Shown piece after piece: positions 37,101 through 43,088 of a stretch of 43,088 nucleotides of DNA. Source of the DNA: Clostridia bacterium (GTDB lineage: Bacteria; Bacillota; Clostridia; Christensenellales; Aristaeellaceae). Numbering within the stretch: the first letter of the stretch is position 1; the number at the start of each line of letters is the position of its first letter. Where the stretch lies: NCBI GenBank assembly GCA_017443295.1, contig JAFSNT010000177.1, positions 1 to 43,088 on the forward strand. The letters run 5' to 3'. The notes under the pieces are model-generated. The model saw nothing but the letters and a program-made list of their open reading frames with translations, was not told the origin of the DNA and did no database searches. The position numbers and the translations under genes were made by a program.

Positions 37101-37444
37101 TGATCCGTGCTGCTGTCCTTGATGACGAGGTTTGCGCTATAGGAATTGAGCTTGATTGTAGCCGCGCCTAAGTCCAGCGTATGGCCGTTCAAGTCGATGG
37201 TGATCGCCTGCTCACAGCTGTAAATGCCGCCGTTCGGGGGTTCCAAGGAAAAATCATCCATTAATTTGATTGTGCAGCTATTATGAAATGCATCATTCAC
37301 ATAACAATTCTTCAGCGCCGACAGCAGATCCGAAGTCGTCAGGTTGCTAATCTCAATAACGTCTTCGGCCAACCCGGCGGAACACGCAAAGAGCGCCGCC
37401 ATCATGGCGATGCACAGCAGGGCGATCATGAGCTTCCGTTTCAT
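34124..37444 (-). CDS. Large secreted beta-helix surface protein
   Basis: An 1106-residue protein exported by an N-terminal signal peptide (MKRKLMIALLCIAMMAALFA, with a likely cut after GLA). Residues about 60-400 are a series of short repeats of the form GGSV/GGTV plus T-V-x-x-G (for example ITGSGGGD, VSGGTVQANEGAIYST, VRGGSVTAAGAP), typical of a right-handed parallel beta-helix. Then come InlB/List-Bact-type repeats (VHLDANPKPGFRLNYW, VQMGDLYTLPACGF, TENLTLTALWR). A C-terminal region of about 270 residues has no domain I recognise. No LPxTG or SLH anchor is visible. ATG 37444 with GGGGAG upstream is preferred to 37474. Probably an adhesin or glycan-binding protein. Confidence 0.85.
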   Translation of the reverse strand: MKRKLMIALLCIAMMAALFACSAGLAEDVIEISNLTTSDLLSALKNCYVNDAFHNSCTIKLMDDFSLEPPNGGIYSCEQAITIDLNGHTLDLGAATIKLNSYSANLVIKDSSTDQNGQITGSGGGDSHYLIAVQYGSLTVESGNVCGTVNGIAVNGDGILTISDGSVTAPNGAVYNKSGKVYINGGSVIVAGQTGVRNENGTVTVSGGTVQANEGAIYSTGSNGKVKVESGAVKATGDYAIQMDDGSLIIEDGTVEAASYAILNKGICSVRGGSVTAAGAPTIYLAGSGSYSWAALEVTGGTITQNGHDEAISLIKYADVAVLGGTISATKSADGNGDGGIGFYLNNGTCQLTVSGGTVRAYCCGVYSNHQNATFKLSGGPSFTTLNTENADVELFDNSRITIAGVLNANPISVRREGDTNLPGVFTKNYGQYYNSDSAIPFTGKNVSIVWNSDSEELAVSSGTRGIAFTYDEDEGAPYAYYYQDEGPITSAYVGSTVHLDANPKPGFRLNYWEAPEGITIENDQFIMPDGEGDITITAYYERVYPITTDGCAVVGYRWSLDDYEPVTEAADWESLDIWLADNARPDEGYYFTGGFMVYVDGENGRELYEEDVDYFDMPSQAVYVEALQEEQEPLTLRFTTNPIPMSLEAFYQITGSDYGIHPIDLNGSGIPDVTLFYQYNDDDTEEFLALLLPDYDIPNEYTFADVHDAKTNPYSSIVFTIPDSIACVVSFDPGDPAASDTMDDVTVQMGDLYTLPACGFTAPEGMEFSEWWVTHADADGSVDQLSPGNEITVTENLTLTALWRVPEPDILGCTLRLSGVLGMQYYVELPEGYETNPYYEGAYMTFSIPNQSDQVVPLSKAANGTMDGKSCKVFTCSVYAYQMNDYVNAIFSYGNGEAGDYFYCPLSSYLETVRITQPQASALAAATETYGHYIQPYLASVNGWTVGEKYKEMNFFTALSESDVTAAAAATANHAYEVIGDVDPRVESAAYYLTLNADTNFTVKVTLADAYENAEISVNTKKARTSVSGATCTATIPNIGAAALADRYTVTVKIGDDTVFCIELSPLSYVYTVLSKGTETYASEKLALASLYQYYAAAAAYINAQ

Positions 37445-37553
37445 AGGATCGTTTTCTCCCCTTTCCAATTGCAAAAAACCGTTCTGTTCCGGTGAACCGT
37501 ATGTTTACAGGCGGGGCTGTTTTCAGCGAGCCAGCCCATAATTTCCCACCGTT

Positions 37554-37582
37554 ATTATATTACAGCGACCGGGAATTTTCAA
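37554..37582 (-). promoter_or_regulatory. Promoter of the surface-protein/peptide/LRR genes
   Basis: Minus-strand TTGAAA (37582-37577) and TATAAT (37559-37554) have 17-bp spacing, the same boxes as the exopolysaccharide promoter. The transcript would begin near 37547 with a leader of about 100 nt. Confidence 0.85.
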
Positions 37583-37715
37583 GGGCCGCCTAAAATGAAA
37601 AATATTTATCTTTGCGCTGCCAGCCCGTGAAATCGCGCGTATCAAGAAGTGAAAGGAGCGCCAGGGGAAAAACATTACGATTATGTAAATTTTTCCTCCC
37701 TGACCGGAAAAACGC

Positions 37716-37744
37716 TGGACAGCGGCGTTCCTTTTCGGTAAAAT
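37716..37744 (+). promoter_or_regulatory. Promoter of the radical SAM/RiPP-type cassette
   Basis: TGGACA (37716-37721) and TAAAAT (37739-37744) are 17 bp apart, starting transcription near 37751. It is divergent from the surface-protein promoter, with about 130 bp between the two -35 boxes. The 37475-37799 gap holds these two promoters and no gene. Confidence 0.65.
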
Positions 37745-37799
37745 ATTTGATGAAAGAGTGTGGAACGGGGAACGGCCGCGCGGGAGGATAAGAAAAACT

Positions 37800-38939
37800 A
37801 TGTCCGAGTTTCGCGGGTATCTGGATATGCTGCGGCAGCAGGGCCGCGAAGCGGGCCGGGATTACGGCGATTTTTCCCGGTATCTGGAAAAGAAAGCGCG
37901 GAAGATGAATGTTCCGCTGTACGGACAGTTTGAACTGACGCCCCTGTGCAACCTGAGCTGCAAAATGTGCTACGTACACCGGACGGAAAAGGAAATGGCG
38001 GGCTTAAAGCCTCTGGGCGTTTCGGTGTGGAAGGATTTGATGGCCCAGGCCTTTTCCGCCGGGATGTTCGAGGCGGCGCTCACCGGCGGCGAGTGCCTGA
38101 CGTATCCGGGATTCGACGAATTGTACCTGTACCTGCAGAGCTTGGGCATCCAGGCGACGGTGATGACCAACGGCGTGCTGCTGAACGAGGAAAGGCTGCG
38201 GTTTTTCGGGGAGCATCCCCCCGCGCTGATCCAGGTGACGCTGTACGGCCCCAGTGAGGAAGCCTACGAGCGGGTCACGGGCCGCCGGGCGTTCCAAACC
38301 GTAACGGAGAATCTTCGGAACCTTCGCGCGGCGGGGCTGCCCCTGTCCGTTACCGTTACGCCCAATCGGCATTTGGGCGAGGATGTGTTTGAAACCCTGA
38401 AGCTGGCCCACAGCTTGTCGAATCGCGTTTTCATCAACACCTCCCTGTTCGCCCCGCCGGAGGAACCCTGGCGGCTGACGGCGGAAGACGAACTGGACGC
38501 GGCGTTCTACGCGCGGATTTTGCGGTATGACTGGGAGCTGGCCGGCATCCCCGTGCGGGAGCCGCCGGAGGACAGTCTGCCGGAGCCGGGCGGCCCCTAT
38601 ACCGAATGCCGGGAATGCGGCCTCACCTGCGGGGGCGGAAGATCCTCATTCGTGATCGACTGGCGGGGCAGGCTTCGGCCCTGCAACCGGCTGGACGCTG
38701 CCAGCGACGCCCTGAAAGCGGGCTTCAACGAGGCATGGCGGGAGATCAACCAAATCGCCAACAGCTGGCCCCGGACGGCGGCGTGCCAGGGCTGCGCCTA
38801 CGAGGAAGTCTGCGATCACTGCGCGGCGAACCGCATGAAATACGCGGAACCGGGCAAACAGCCGCTGGCCCTGTGCCGTCAGACAAAATATTTGGTTTCA
38901 AAAGGCGTTTTGCCTTCCCCGGAATGCGACCCGGCATAA
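37800..38939 (+). CDS. Radical SAM/SPASM peptide-modifying enzyme
   Basis: A 379-residue enzyme. The radical SAM cluster motif is CNLSCKMC (Cys50, Cys54, Cys57), followed by a SAM-binding GGEC near 96-99. The C-terminal SPASM region supplies cysteines for extra Fe-S clusters: C270, C273, C277, C295, C329, C332, C338, C341 and C359. Such enzymes install thioether, C-C or other crosslinks on ribosomal peptides. A short precursor gene and a PqqD-like gene follow within 27 and 9 bp, which fixes the context as RiPP-type. The ATG at 37800 with upstream GGAGG is preferred over the GTG at 37758. The modification made cannot be deduced. Confidence 0.9.
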   Translation: MSEFRGYLDMLRQQGREAGRDYGDFSRYLEKKARKMNVPLYGQFELTPLCNLSCKMCYVHRTEKEMAGLKPLGVSVWKDLMAQAFSAGMFEAALTGGECLTYPGFDELYLYLQSLGIQATVMTNGVLLNEERLRFFGEHPPALIQVTLYGPSEEAYERVTGRRAFQTVTENLRNLRAAGLPLSVTVTPNRHLGEDVFETLKLAHSLSNRVFINTSLFAPPEEPWRLTAEDELDAAFYARILRYDWELAGIPVREPPEDSLPEPGGPYTECRECGLTCGGGRSSFVIDWRGRLRPCNRLDAASDALKAGFNEAWREINQIANSWPRTAACQGCAYEEVCDHCAANRMKYAEPGKQPLALCRQTKYLVSKGVLPSPECDPA

Positions 38940-38966
38940 TGAGAATGAGTAAGGAGGATCAATCGT

Positions 38967-39272
38967 ATGTTTGGCAAAGGAAAAAAAGCCTATGACGCTC
39001 CAGCCATCGCCAAGTTCGCCCTGGGTGACGACGACGTGGAGAAGATCGTGGGCGGCATCCAGAAGCGCAAAGAAATCGGAACCGAAACGGACAATAGTGG
39101 GAATAATCCGGGCTTGAATGGAACGGACAGTACGACGCAAACGGGCGACAGCGCGTTCAATACGGGCAACGTCGACGTGGGCCAGGGCCGCGGCAGGGGC
39201 GGCGGCTGCGACGGCGTGCCCTATCACCGCAATGCCCGCACCTTCTCCAGCGGCCGCAACAGCGGCTGCTGA
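38967..39272 (+). CDS. Probable RiPP precursor peptide, Gly-rich with two C-terminal cysteines
   Basis: A 101-residue peptide with AAGGAGG before its ATG. Residues 1-40 are leader-like: basic start FGKGKKAYDAPAIAKF, then LGDDDVEKIVGG. Residues 41-70 are a Ser/Thr/Asn/Gly linker. The end, residues 71-101, is Gly/Arg-rich (GQGRGRGGGC) and has only two cysteines, Cys81 and Cys101, the latter the last residue. It has no signal peptide. Its position between the radical SAM and PqqD-like genes makes it the likely substrate. It lacks the six-cysteine SCIFF pattern and matches no precursor class I know. Confidence 0.82.
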   Translation: MFGKGKKAYDAPAIAKFALGDDDVEKIVGGIQKRKEIGTETDNSGNNPGLNGTDSTTQTGDSAFNTGNVDVGQGRGRGGGCDGVPYHRNARTFSSGRNSGC

Positions 39273-39281
39273 GGCTTCGCC

Positions 39282-39551
39282 ATGAAAGCGCGCGGCGGCT
39301 TTATCCTGCGGAATTTGGCGGGGGAATATGTGCTGGCCCCCGTGGGGGAAAACATCAAGGCCTTTGATGGCGTGGCCGTAATGAACGAGCTGTCCGCCTT
39401 TATTTGGAATCTGCTGCAAAAGGACGTTTCCCCGCGGGAATTGCTTTCTTCCATCCTGGACGCCTACGACGTGGAGGAAGAAACCTGCAAAAAGGACCTG
39501 GACGCGGTGCTGCGGGATATGCGGGAAATGGGCGTCATTGAGGAAACGTAA
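39282..39551 (+). CDS. PqqD-like RiPP recognition element protein
   Basis: An 89-residue protein of the PqqD family, which binds the leader peptide and presents it to the radical SAM enzyme. Typical features are GGFILRNLAGEYVLAPVGE, then NELSAFIWNLLQKDVSPREL, and the C-terminal winged-helix segment DAYDVEEETCKKDLDAVL. Length and layout match stand-alone PqqD proteins. A TGAGG near 39269-39273 overlapping the precursor stop serves as ribosome binding site. It is the last gene before a terminator. Confidence 0.92.
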   Translation: MKARGGFILRNLAGEYVLAPVGENIKAFDGVAVMNELSAFIWNLLQKDVSPRELLSSILDAYDVEEETCKKDLDAVLRDMREMGVIEET

Positions 39552-39580
39552 GCAGCTCCCTGTCATTTCTTATGAACATA

Positions 39581-39612
39581 CGAAAGCCCCGGCCTGTGCG
39601 CCGGGGCTTTCG
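39581..39612. terminator. Bidirectional terminator between RiPP cassette and ilvE
   Basis: A perfect 12-bp stem CGAAAGCCCCGG/CCGGGGCTTTCG with an 8-nt loop lies between convergent genes. The T-tract is short (CTTTCG), but the stem is strong on both strands. Confidence 0.8.
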
Positions 39613-39635
39613 CTTGCAATCACTGAATCGGATCA

Positions 39636-40697
39636 TCACACCTGGCAGGTCCACTGATGGGTGTCCGGCGCGGTGCCCCACTGGATGGAAGTGAGGGTGT
39701 CGTACAGTTTCTGGGAGAGCTTGCCGATGCCGCCGTCCGCCACCTGGTAATGGGCCTGGCCCATGCGCAGCTCGCCGATGGGGGAGATGACCGCCGCTGT
39801 GCCGCAGCCCCAGGCTTCTTCCAGGGTGCCGTCCCGCAGGGCCTGGGACAGCTCTTCCACGGAGAGCAGGCGTTCTTCCACGGTGTAGCCCATTTCACGC
39901 AGCAGCTCGATGCAGCTCTTGCGGGTGATGCCGGGCAGGATGGAGCCGGTGAGCTGGGGGGTGACCACGGTGCCGTTGATGAGGAACATCACGTTCATGG
40001 CGCCCACTTCTTCGATGTACTTGCGTTCCACGCCGTCCAGCCACAGCACCTGGGAATAGCCCTCGGCCGCCGCCCGGTCACCCGCGCGCATAGAGGCCGC
40101 GTAGTTGCCGCCGCACTTGGTATAGCCCGTGCCGCCGCGCACCGCGCGCACGTCCTGGGTTTCGATCATGATCTTCACGGGGTTCAGGCCCTCGGCGTAG
40201 TACGCGCCCACGGGGGAGGCGATGACCACGTACTTGGCGTGATGGATGGTGTGTACGCCTAAGGTTTCGTCATTGCCAAACAGGAAGGGGCGCAGGTACA
40301 GGCTGGTGCCGGGCAGGGAGGGCACCCAGTCCTTTTCCAGGGCCACGAACTTTTTGAGGGCTTCCAGAGCAAAGGCTTCGTCCACCTGGGGCAGGCTCAG
40401 GCGCTCGGCGGAAGCGTTCAGGCGCTTCATGTTCTCCCAGGGCCGGAACAGCTGCACTTCCCCGTCCGGGCGGCGATAGGCCTTCAGGCCCTCGAAGATT
40501 TCCGCGCCGTAATGGAACACCGTGGCGGCGGGATGCAGAACCAAAGGCCCGAAGGGTTCGATGCGGGCGTCATGCCAGCCCTGGTCGCTGCTCCAGTCCA
40601 TCACGAACATGTGATCGGTGAAGATTTTGCCGAAGCCCAAGTTATTCCAGTCGGGCTTGGCCTTGGGGGCGGTGGTGAGATTCATTTTGATTTCCAT
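39636..40697 (-). CDS. ilvE: Branched-chain amino acid aminotransferase
   Basis: This 353-residue fold-type IV PLP enzyme moves amino groups between glutamate and the 2-oxo acids of valine, leucine and isoleucine. It is the long, eukaryote-like BCAT form: FGKIFTDHMFVMDW near residue 23, FHYGAEIFEGLKAYR near 61, the PLP lysine in GGTGYTKCGGNYAAS near 195, and IEEVGAMNVMF near 232. AAAGGAAG precedes the ATG. Only 52 bp separate it from the toxin gene upstream, and no T-box leader was found, so it may be read from the toxin-antitoxin promoter or a weak local one. Confidence 0.95.
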   Translation of the reverse strand: MEIKMNLTTAPKAKPDWNNLGFGKIFTDHMFVMDWSSDQGWHDARIEPFGPLVLHPAATVFHYGAEIFEGLKAYRRPDGEVQLFRPWENMKRLNASAERLSLPQVDEAFALEALKKFVALEKDWVPSLPGTSLYLRPFLFGNDETLGVHTIHHAKYVVIASPVGAYYAEGLNPVKIMIETQDVRAVRGGTGYTKCGGNYAASMRAGDRAAAEGYSQVLWLDGVERKYIEEVGAMNVMFLINGTVVTPQLTGSILPGITRKSCIELLREMGYTVEERLLSVEELSQALRDGTLEEAWGCGTAAVISPIGELRMGQAHYQVADGGIGKLSQKLYDTLTSIQWGTAPDTHQWTCQV

Positions 40698-40749
40698 TTG
40701 TCAGACTTCCTTTCCTAATATATGAATAAGTTTATTTTTGATTGCTGGA

Positions 40750-41052
40750 TCAAATGTTTCTTCCCTGATACTGCACCGTAATCACATAGACGGTCTTTTT
40801 CTTCTCGTCTATTTTGAAGATGGCGATGTAATGATCGATCAGGAGCTGCTTATAGCCGCGCCCCGCGTATCGGCCCTCCAAACGATCCTGATGGGATGCG
40901 GGAAAGGTTTCCAGTGTGCGGATCGCTTTCCATATCCTGTCCGTTTGGCCCTTGGCATTTTCCGGGGCCAGCTTTTCCAGAGCGATATAAGCGTATATAT
41001 CATCGATATCCCGATACGCTCTGGGGTAAAGCATGACTTTATAGCGTTCCAT
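40750..41052 (-). CDS. RelE/ParE-family toxin
   Basis: A 100-residue toxin-like protein of the RelE/ParE fold. The segments YKVMLYPRAYRDIDDIYAYI at the N-terminus, LETFPASHQDRLEG near 50, and YKQLLIDHYIAIFKIDE near 67 are typical. RelE members cut mRNA on the ribosome and ParE members poison gyrase; sequence alone does not decide here. Start is taken as ATG 41052, which overlaps the antitoxin end by 14 bp, rather than 41064. Co-transcribed with the antitoxin. Confidence 0.88.
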   Translation of the reverse strand: MERYKVMLYPRAYRDIDDIYAYIALEKLAPENAKGQTDRIWKAIRTLETFPASHQDRLEGRYAGRGYKQLLIDHYIAIFKIDEKKKTVYVITVQYQGRNI

Positions 41053-41308
41053 AGTATTTCCCATCCAGACTCTCTATGGCGGCGTCCAGTGCGATGGGTT
41101 CTCCGCCCTCCTCCACTTCCTTTTCCGCTTCAAAAATCGCCTGATCGATGCGGTTGATTCGGGCAAAACGCTCGTACAGCTCCGCGCTCATGACCACTAA
41201 ATCGCTGTACCCGTTTTTTGTGATAAAAATGGGTTCCTGTTTTTTGTGGGCCAGCTCGGAAATCGTACTCGTGTTCCGCAAATCCCGGATGGGCATAATC
41301 ATGGGCAT
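41039..41308 (-). CDS. Phd/YefM-family antitoxin
   Basis: An 89-residue antitoxin. The N-terminal MPIRDLRNTSTISELAHKK and the segment EPIFITKNGYSDLVVMSAE are the standard Phd/YefM DNA-binding half. The acidic C-terminal half (EAEKEVEEGGEP) should wrap the toxin. The ATG at 41308 has AGGAGG eight bases upstream and is preferred over the start at 41317. Proteins of this type repress their own promoter, and a palindrome overlies the promoter here. Confidence 0.9.
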   Translation of the reverse strand: MPMIMPIRDLRNTSTISELAHKKQEPIFITKNGYSDLVVMSAELYERFARINRIDQAIFEAEKEVEEGGEPIALDAAIESLDGKYYGTL

Positions 41309-41337
41309 GGTCAACACCTCCTATTTGATGCGACACC

Positions 41338-41366
41338 ATTATAGCACAATTATGCTACGCCGTAAA
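41338..41366 (-). promoter_or_regulatory. Toxin-antitoxin promoter with overlapping operator palindrome
   Basis: Minus-strand TTTACG (41366-41361) and TATAAT (41343-41338) are 17 bp apart. The inverted repeat TAGCA...TGCTA (41342-41346 with 41353-41357) lies in the spacer and touches the -10 box, where a Phd/YefM dimer would block polymerase. Confidence 0.72.
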
Positions 41367-41427
41367 GCGGTTGAGAGAAAGAAAAAAGAAGGAAGATACG
41401 CCTTTTATGGCTTTCTTGGAAGGGGGG

Positions 41428-41472
41428 CTTGGGGAAACCATTCTTTGGCCTCCAAAGAATGGTTTCCCCAAG
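41428..41472. repeat. 21-bp-stem hairpin repeat, copy B
   Basis: Perfect inverted repeat 41428-41448 with 41452-41472 around a CCT loop. It is almost identical to copy A (31343-31387), with the base-paired difference T-A in place of G-C, and shares the same left flank. It lies 11 bp past the stop of the acyl-CoA ligase gene. Confidence 0.8.
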
Positions 41473-41483
41473 AAAATCCATCC

Positions 41484-43088
41484 TTACGCTGTTTCGATGC
41501 TGTTGGCCTTTTGCAGTTTCAACAGTTCTACGGCGTCCTGGCGCATTTTGTATTTCAAAATCTTGCCCGCCGCGTTGGTGGGGAAGGCGTCAACGAACTG
41601 CACGTACCGGGGGGTCTTGTGCCGGGCCATATGGTCGCGCACGAATTGCTTTAATTCTTCCTCGGTCATGGATTGTCCTTCTTTCAGGATGACCACGGCC
41701 ATGATTTCCTCGCCGTACTGCTCGTCGGGCACGCCGATCACCTGCACGTCGGAGACTTTCGGGTGGGTGTAGATGAATTCCTCGATCTCCTTGGGGTAAA
41801 TGTTTTCACCGCCGCGGATGATCATGTCCTTCAAGCGCCCGGTGATGCGGTAATTGCCCTCCGGGGTGCGGCAGGCAAGGTCGCCGGTATGCAGCCAGCC
41901 GTCCTTGTCGATGGCCTCCTGGGTGGCGCGGGGCATTTTGTAATAGCCCTTCATGATGTTGTAGCCCCGAGCCACGAACTCGCCGGTCACGTTGTCGGGC
42001 AGGTCGGCCCCGGTTTCGGGATCCACGATCTTGCACTCGATTTCCGGCATGGCCCGGCCCACGGTGGTCACACGCACTTCCAGGGGGTCGTCGGTGGAGG
42101 ACATGGTGCAGCCGGGGCTGGCCTCGGTCTGGCCGTACACGATGGTGATTTCCGTCATGTGCATCTTGTCCACCACGTCCCGCATGACGGCGATGGGGCA
42201 GGGGGAACCGGCCATGATGCCGGTGCGCATGTGGGAAAAGTCCGTTTTCGGGAAATCGGGATGCTCCAGCAAGGCGATGAACATGGTGGGCACGCCGTGG
42301 AAGGCGGTGATCTTTTCCTGATGGATGCAGGCCAAGGCGGGCTTGGGGGAGAAATAGGGCAGGGGGAACAGGCTCGTTCCGTGGGTCATGCTGGCGGTCA
42401 TGGCAAGCACCATGCCGAAGCAGTGGAACATGGGCACCTGAATCATCATGCGGTCGGCGGTGGAAAGATCCATGCGGTCGCCGATGATCTTGCCGTCATT
42501 GACGACGTTGCGGTGCGTGAGCATCACGCCCTTGGGGAAGCCGGTCGTGCCGGAGGTATACTGCATGTTGCACACGTCGTCGGGCTTGACCATCGCGGCG
42601 CGGCGGCGCACCTCCTCGAGCGGCACCGCTTCTGCGCGGTCAAGCAGTTCGTTCCATTCCAGGCAGCCGTCCATTTCGAAGCCGCAGGTGACGATGTTGC
42701 GCAGGAACGGCAGACGCTTGGCATAGAGCGCCGCGCCTTTTTCCTGCGAAGCGAGCTCGGGGCAGAGCTCCTGCATGATTTCTTTATAATTCGCGTCCTT
42801 CGAGCCTTCGATCATCACGAGCGTATGCGTGTCGGACTGCCGCAGCAGATATTCCGCCTCGTGGATTTTATAAGCCGAGTTGACCGTGACGAGCACCGCG
42901 CCGATTTTGGTCGCCGCCCAGAAGGTCAGAAACCATTGCGGCACGTTGGTCGCCCAGATGGCCACATGATAGCCGGGCTTGACGCCCATGGCGATGAACG
43001 CCGCCGCCACACGGTCGACGTCGCGGCGGAATTCCGCGTAGGTGCGCGTGTAATCGAGGGTGGTGTATTTGAACGCATACTGATCAGG
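41484..43088 (-). CDS. AMP-binding acyl-CoA ligase (5' end outside window)
   Basis: An adenylate-forming enzyme that activates a carboxylic acid, probably a fatty or other acyl acid, to its CoA ester. The frame is open to the window edge, so at least 534 residues are present and the start lies beyond it. Motifs include YTSGTTGFPKGVML (P-loop), YGQTEASP, TGDLACRTPEGNYRITGRLKD then MIIRGGENIYP (hinge), and PTNAAGKILKYKMR with the C-terminal catalytic Lys. The upstream half (about 42500-43088) uses TCG, CTC, GCG and TAT codons freely, while the downstream half prefers CTG, GCC, ACC and TAC like its neighbours. Substrate unknown. Confidence 0.93.
   Translation of the reverse strand, partial: PDQYAFKYTTLDYTRTYAEFRRDVDRVAAAFIAMGVKPGYHVAIWATNVPQWFLTFWAATKIGAVLVTVNSAYKIHEAEYLLRQSDTHTLVMIEGSKDANYKEIMQELCPELASQEKGAALYAKRLPFLRNIVTCGFEMDGCLEWNELLDRAEAVPLEEVRRRAAMVKPDDVCNMQYTSGTTGFPKGVMLTHRNVVNDGKIIGDRMDLSTADRMMIQVPMFHCFGMVLAMTASMTHGTSLFPLPYFSPKPALACIHQEKITAFHGVPTMFIALLEHPDFPKTDFSHMRTGIMAGSPCPIAVMRDVVDKMHMTEITIVYGQTEASPGCTMSSTDDPLEVRVTTVGRAMPEIECKIVDPETGADLPDNVTGEFVARGYNIMKGYYKMPRATQEAIDKDGWLHTGDLACRTPEGNYRITGRLKDMIIRGGENIYPKEIEEFIYTHPKVSDVQVIGVPDEQYGEEIMAVVILKEGQSMTEEELKQFVRDHMARHKTPRYVQFVDAFPTNAAGKILKYKMRQDAVELLKLQKANSIETA

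Noticed and set aside
38967-39272. SCIFF-type (six cysteines in forty-five residues) precursor
   Set aside because: The peptide has only two cysteines and a Gly/Arg-rich end, so it does not fit that class.
40698-40749. T-box leader before ilvE
   Set aside because: Only 52 bp are available and neither the T-box sequence nor an antiterminator stem is present.

Overview
The window reads as GC-rich chromosomal DNA of an anaerobic, probably gut-associated member of the Clostridia. The signs are strong AGGAGG-type ribosome binding sites, sigma-A promoters with TTGACA/TATAAT-like boxes, a type III glutamine synthetase, clostridial-style small peptides, and a cellulose-synthase-like locus that lacks outer-membrane components. 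No rRNA, tRNA, CRISPR array or phage gene was seen. Both window ends cut through genes.

Layout. Positions 1-6228 (+ strand) hold the 3' part of a sugar-type ABC ATPase, a 600-bp gap rich in inverted repeats, serC-serA, and a type III glutamine synthetase. A bidirectional terminator at 6238-6275 separates them from a long minus-strand block. Positions 6285-11318 are a four-gene operon: a STAS antagonist, a DUF2156 protein, a MATE-like transporter fused to a degenerate HATPase domain, and a sensor protein carrying both a SpoIIE-type phosphatase and an RsbW-like kinase. This is a partner-switching module with no sigma factor gene beside it. Positions 11488-30297 are a ten-gene, 19-kb exopolysaccharide locus in the same orientation with one strong promoter at 30412-30440. 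In transcription order it encodes a thioredoxin-GH8-like fusion, a GT-C-like membrane protein, a degenerate GGDEF protein, a DUF2334 protein, a BcsA-like GT2 synthase without PilZ, a BcsB-like subunit, another GT-C protein, an AlgI/DltB-type MBOAT O-acyltransferase, an SGNH protein with three LamG-like repeats, and a double-length GT-C-like protein. The expected product is an O-acetylated cellulose-like or related beta-glycan.

Positions 30460-33300 carry a ThuA-domain protein, a MATE exporter, a 21-bp-stem hairpin repeat, a 24-bp tandem repeat and a 161-bp MITE-like element. Positions 33305-37444 (-) encode an LRR secreted protein, an unlisted 41-residue peptide and a large beta-helix surface protein. 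Divergently, 37800-39551 (+) is a compact RiPP-type cassette: radical SAM/SPASM enzyme, 101-residue Gly-rich precursor with two C-terminal cysteines, and a PqqD-like recognition protein. Both peptides share a Y-x-x-P ... D-V leader-like pattern. The window closes with ilvE, a RelE/Phd-type toxin-antitoxin pair, and an acyl-CoA ligase whose two halves differ in codon use.

Working model (inference): the partner-switching operon lies immediately downstream of the polysaccharide locus and may govern synthesis, export or biofilm state without a sigma factor, as the SypA/SypE pair does in Vibrio fischeri. The fusions in both operons (HATPase on a transporter, thioredoxin on a hydrolase-like domain, LamG repeats on an acetyltransferase-like domain) are the most unusual content.
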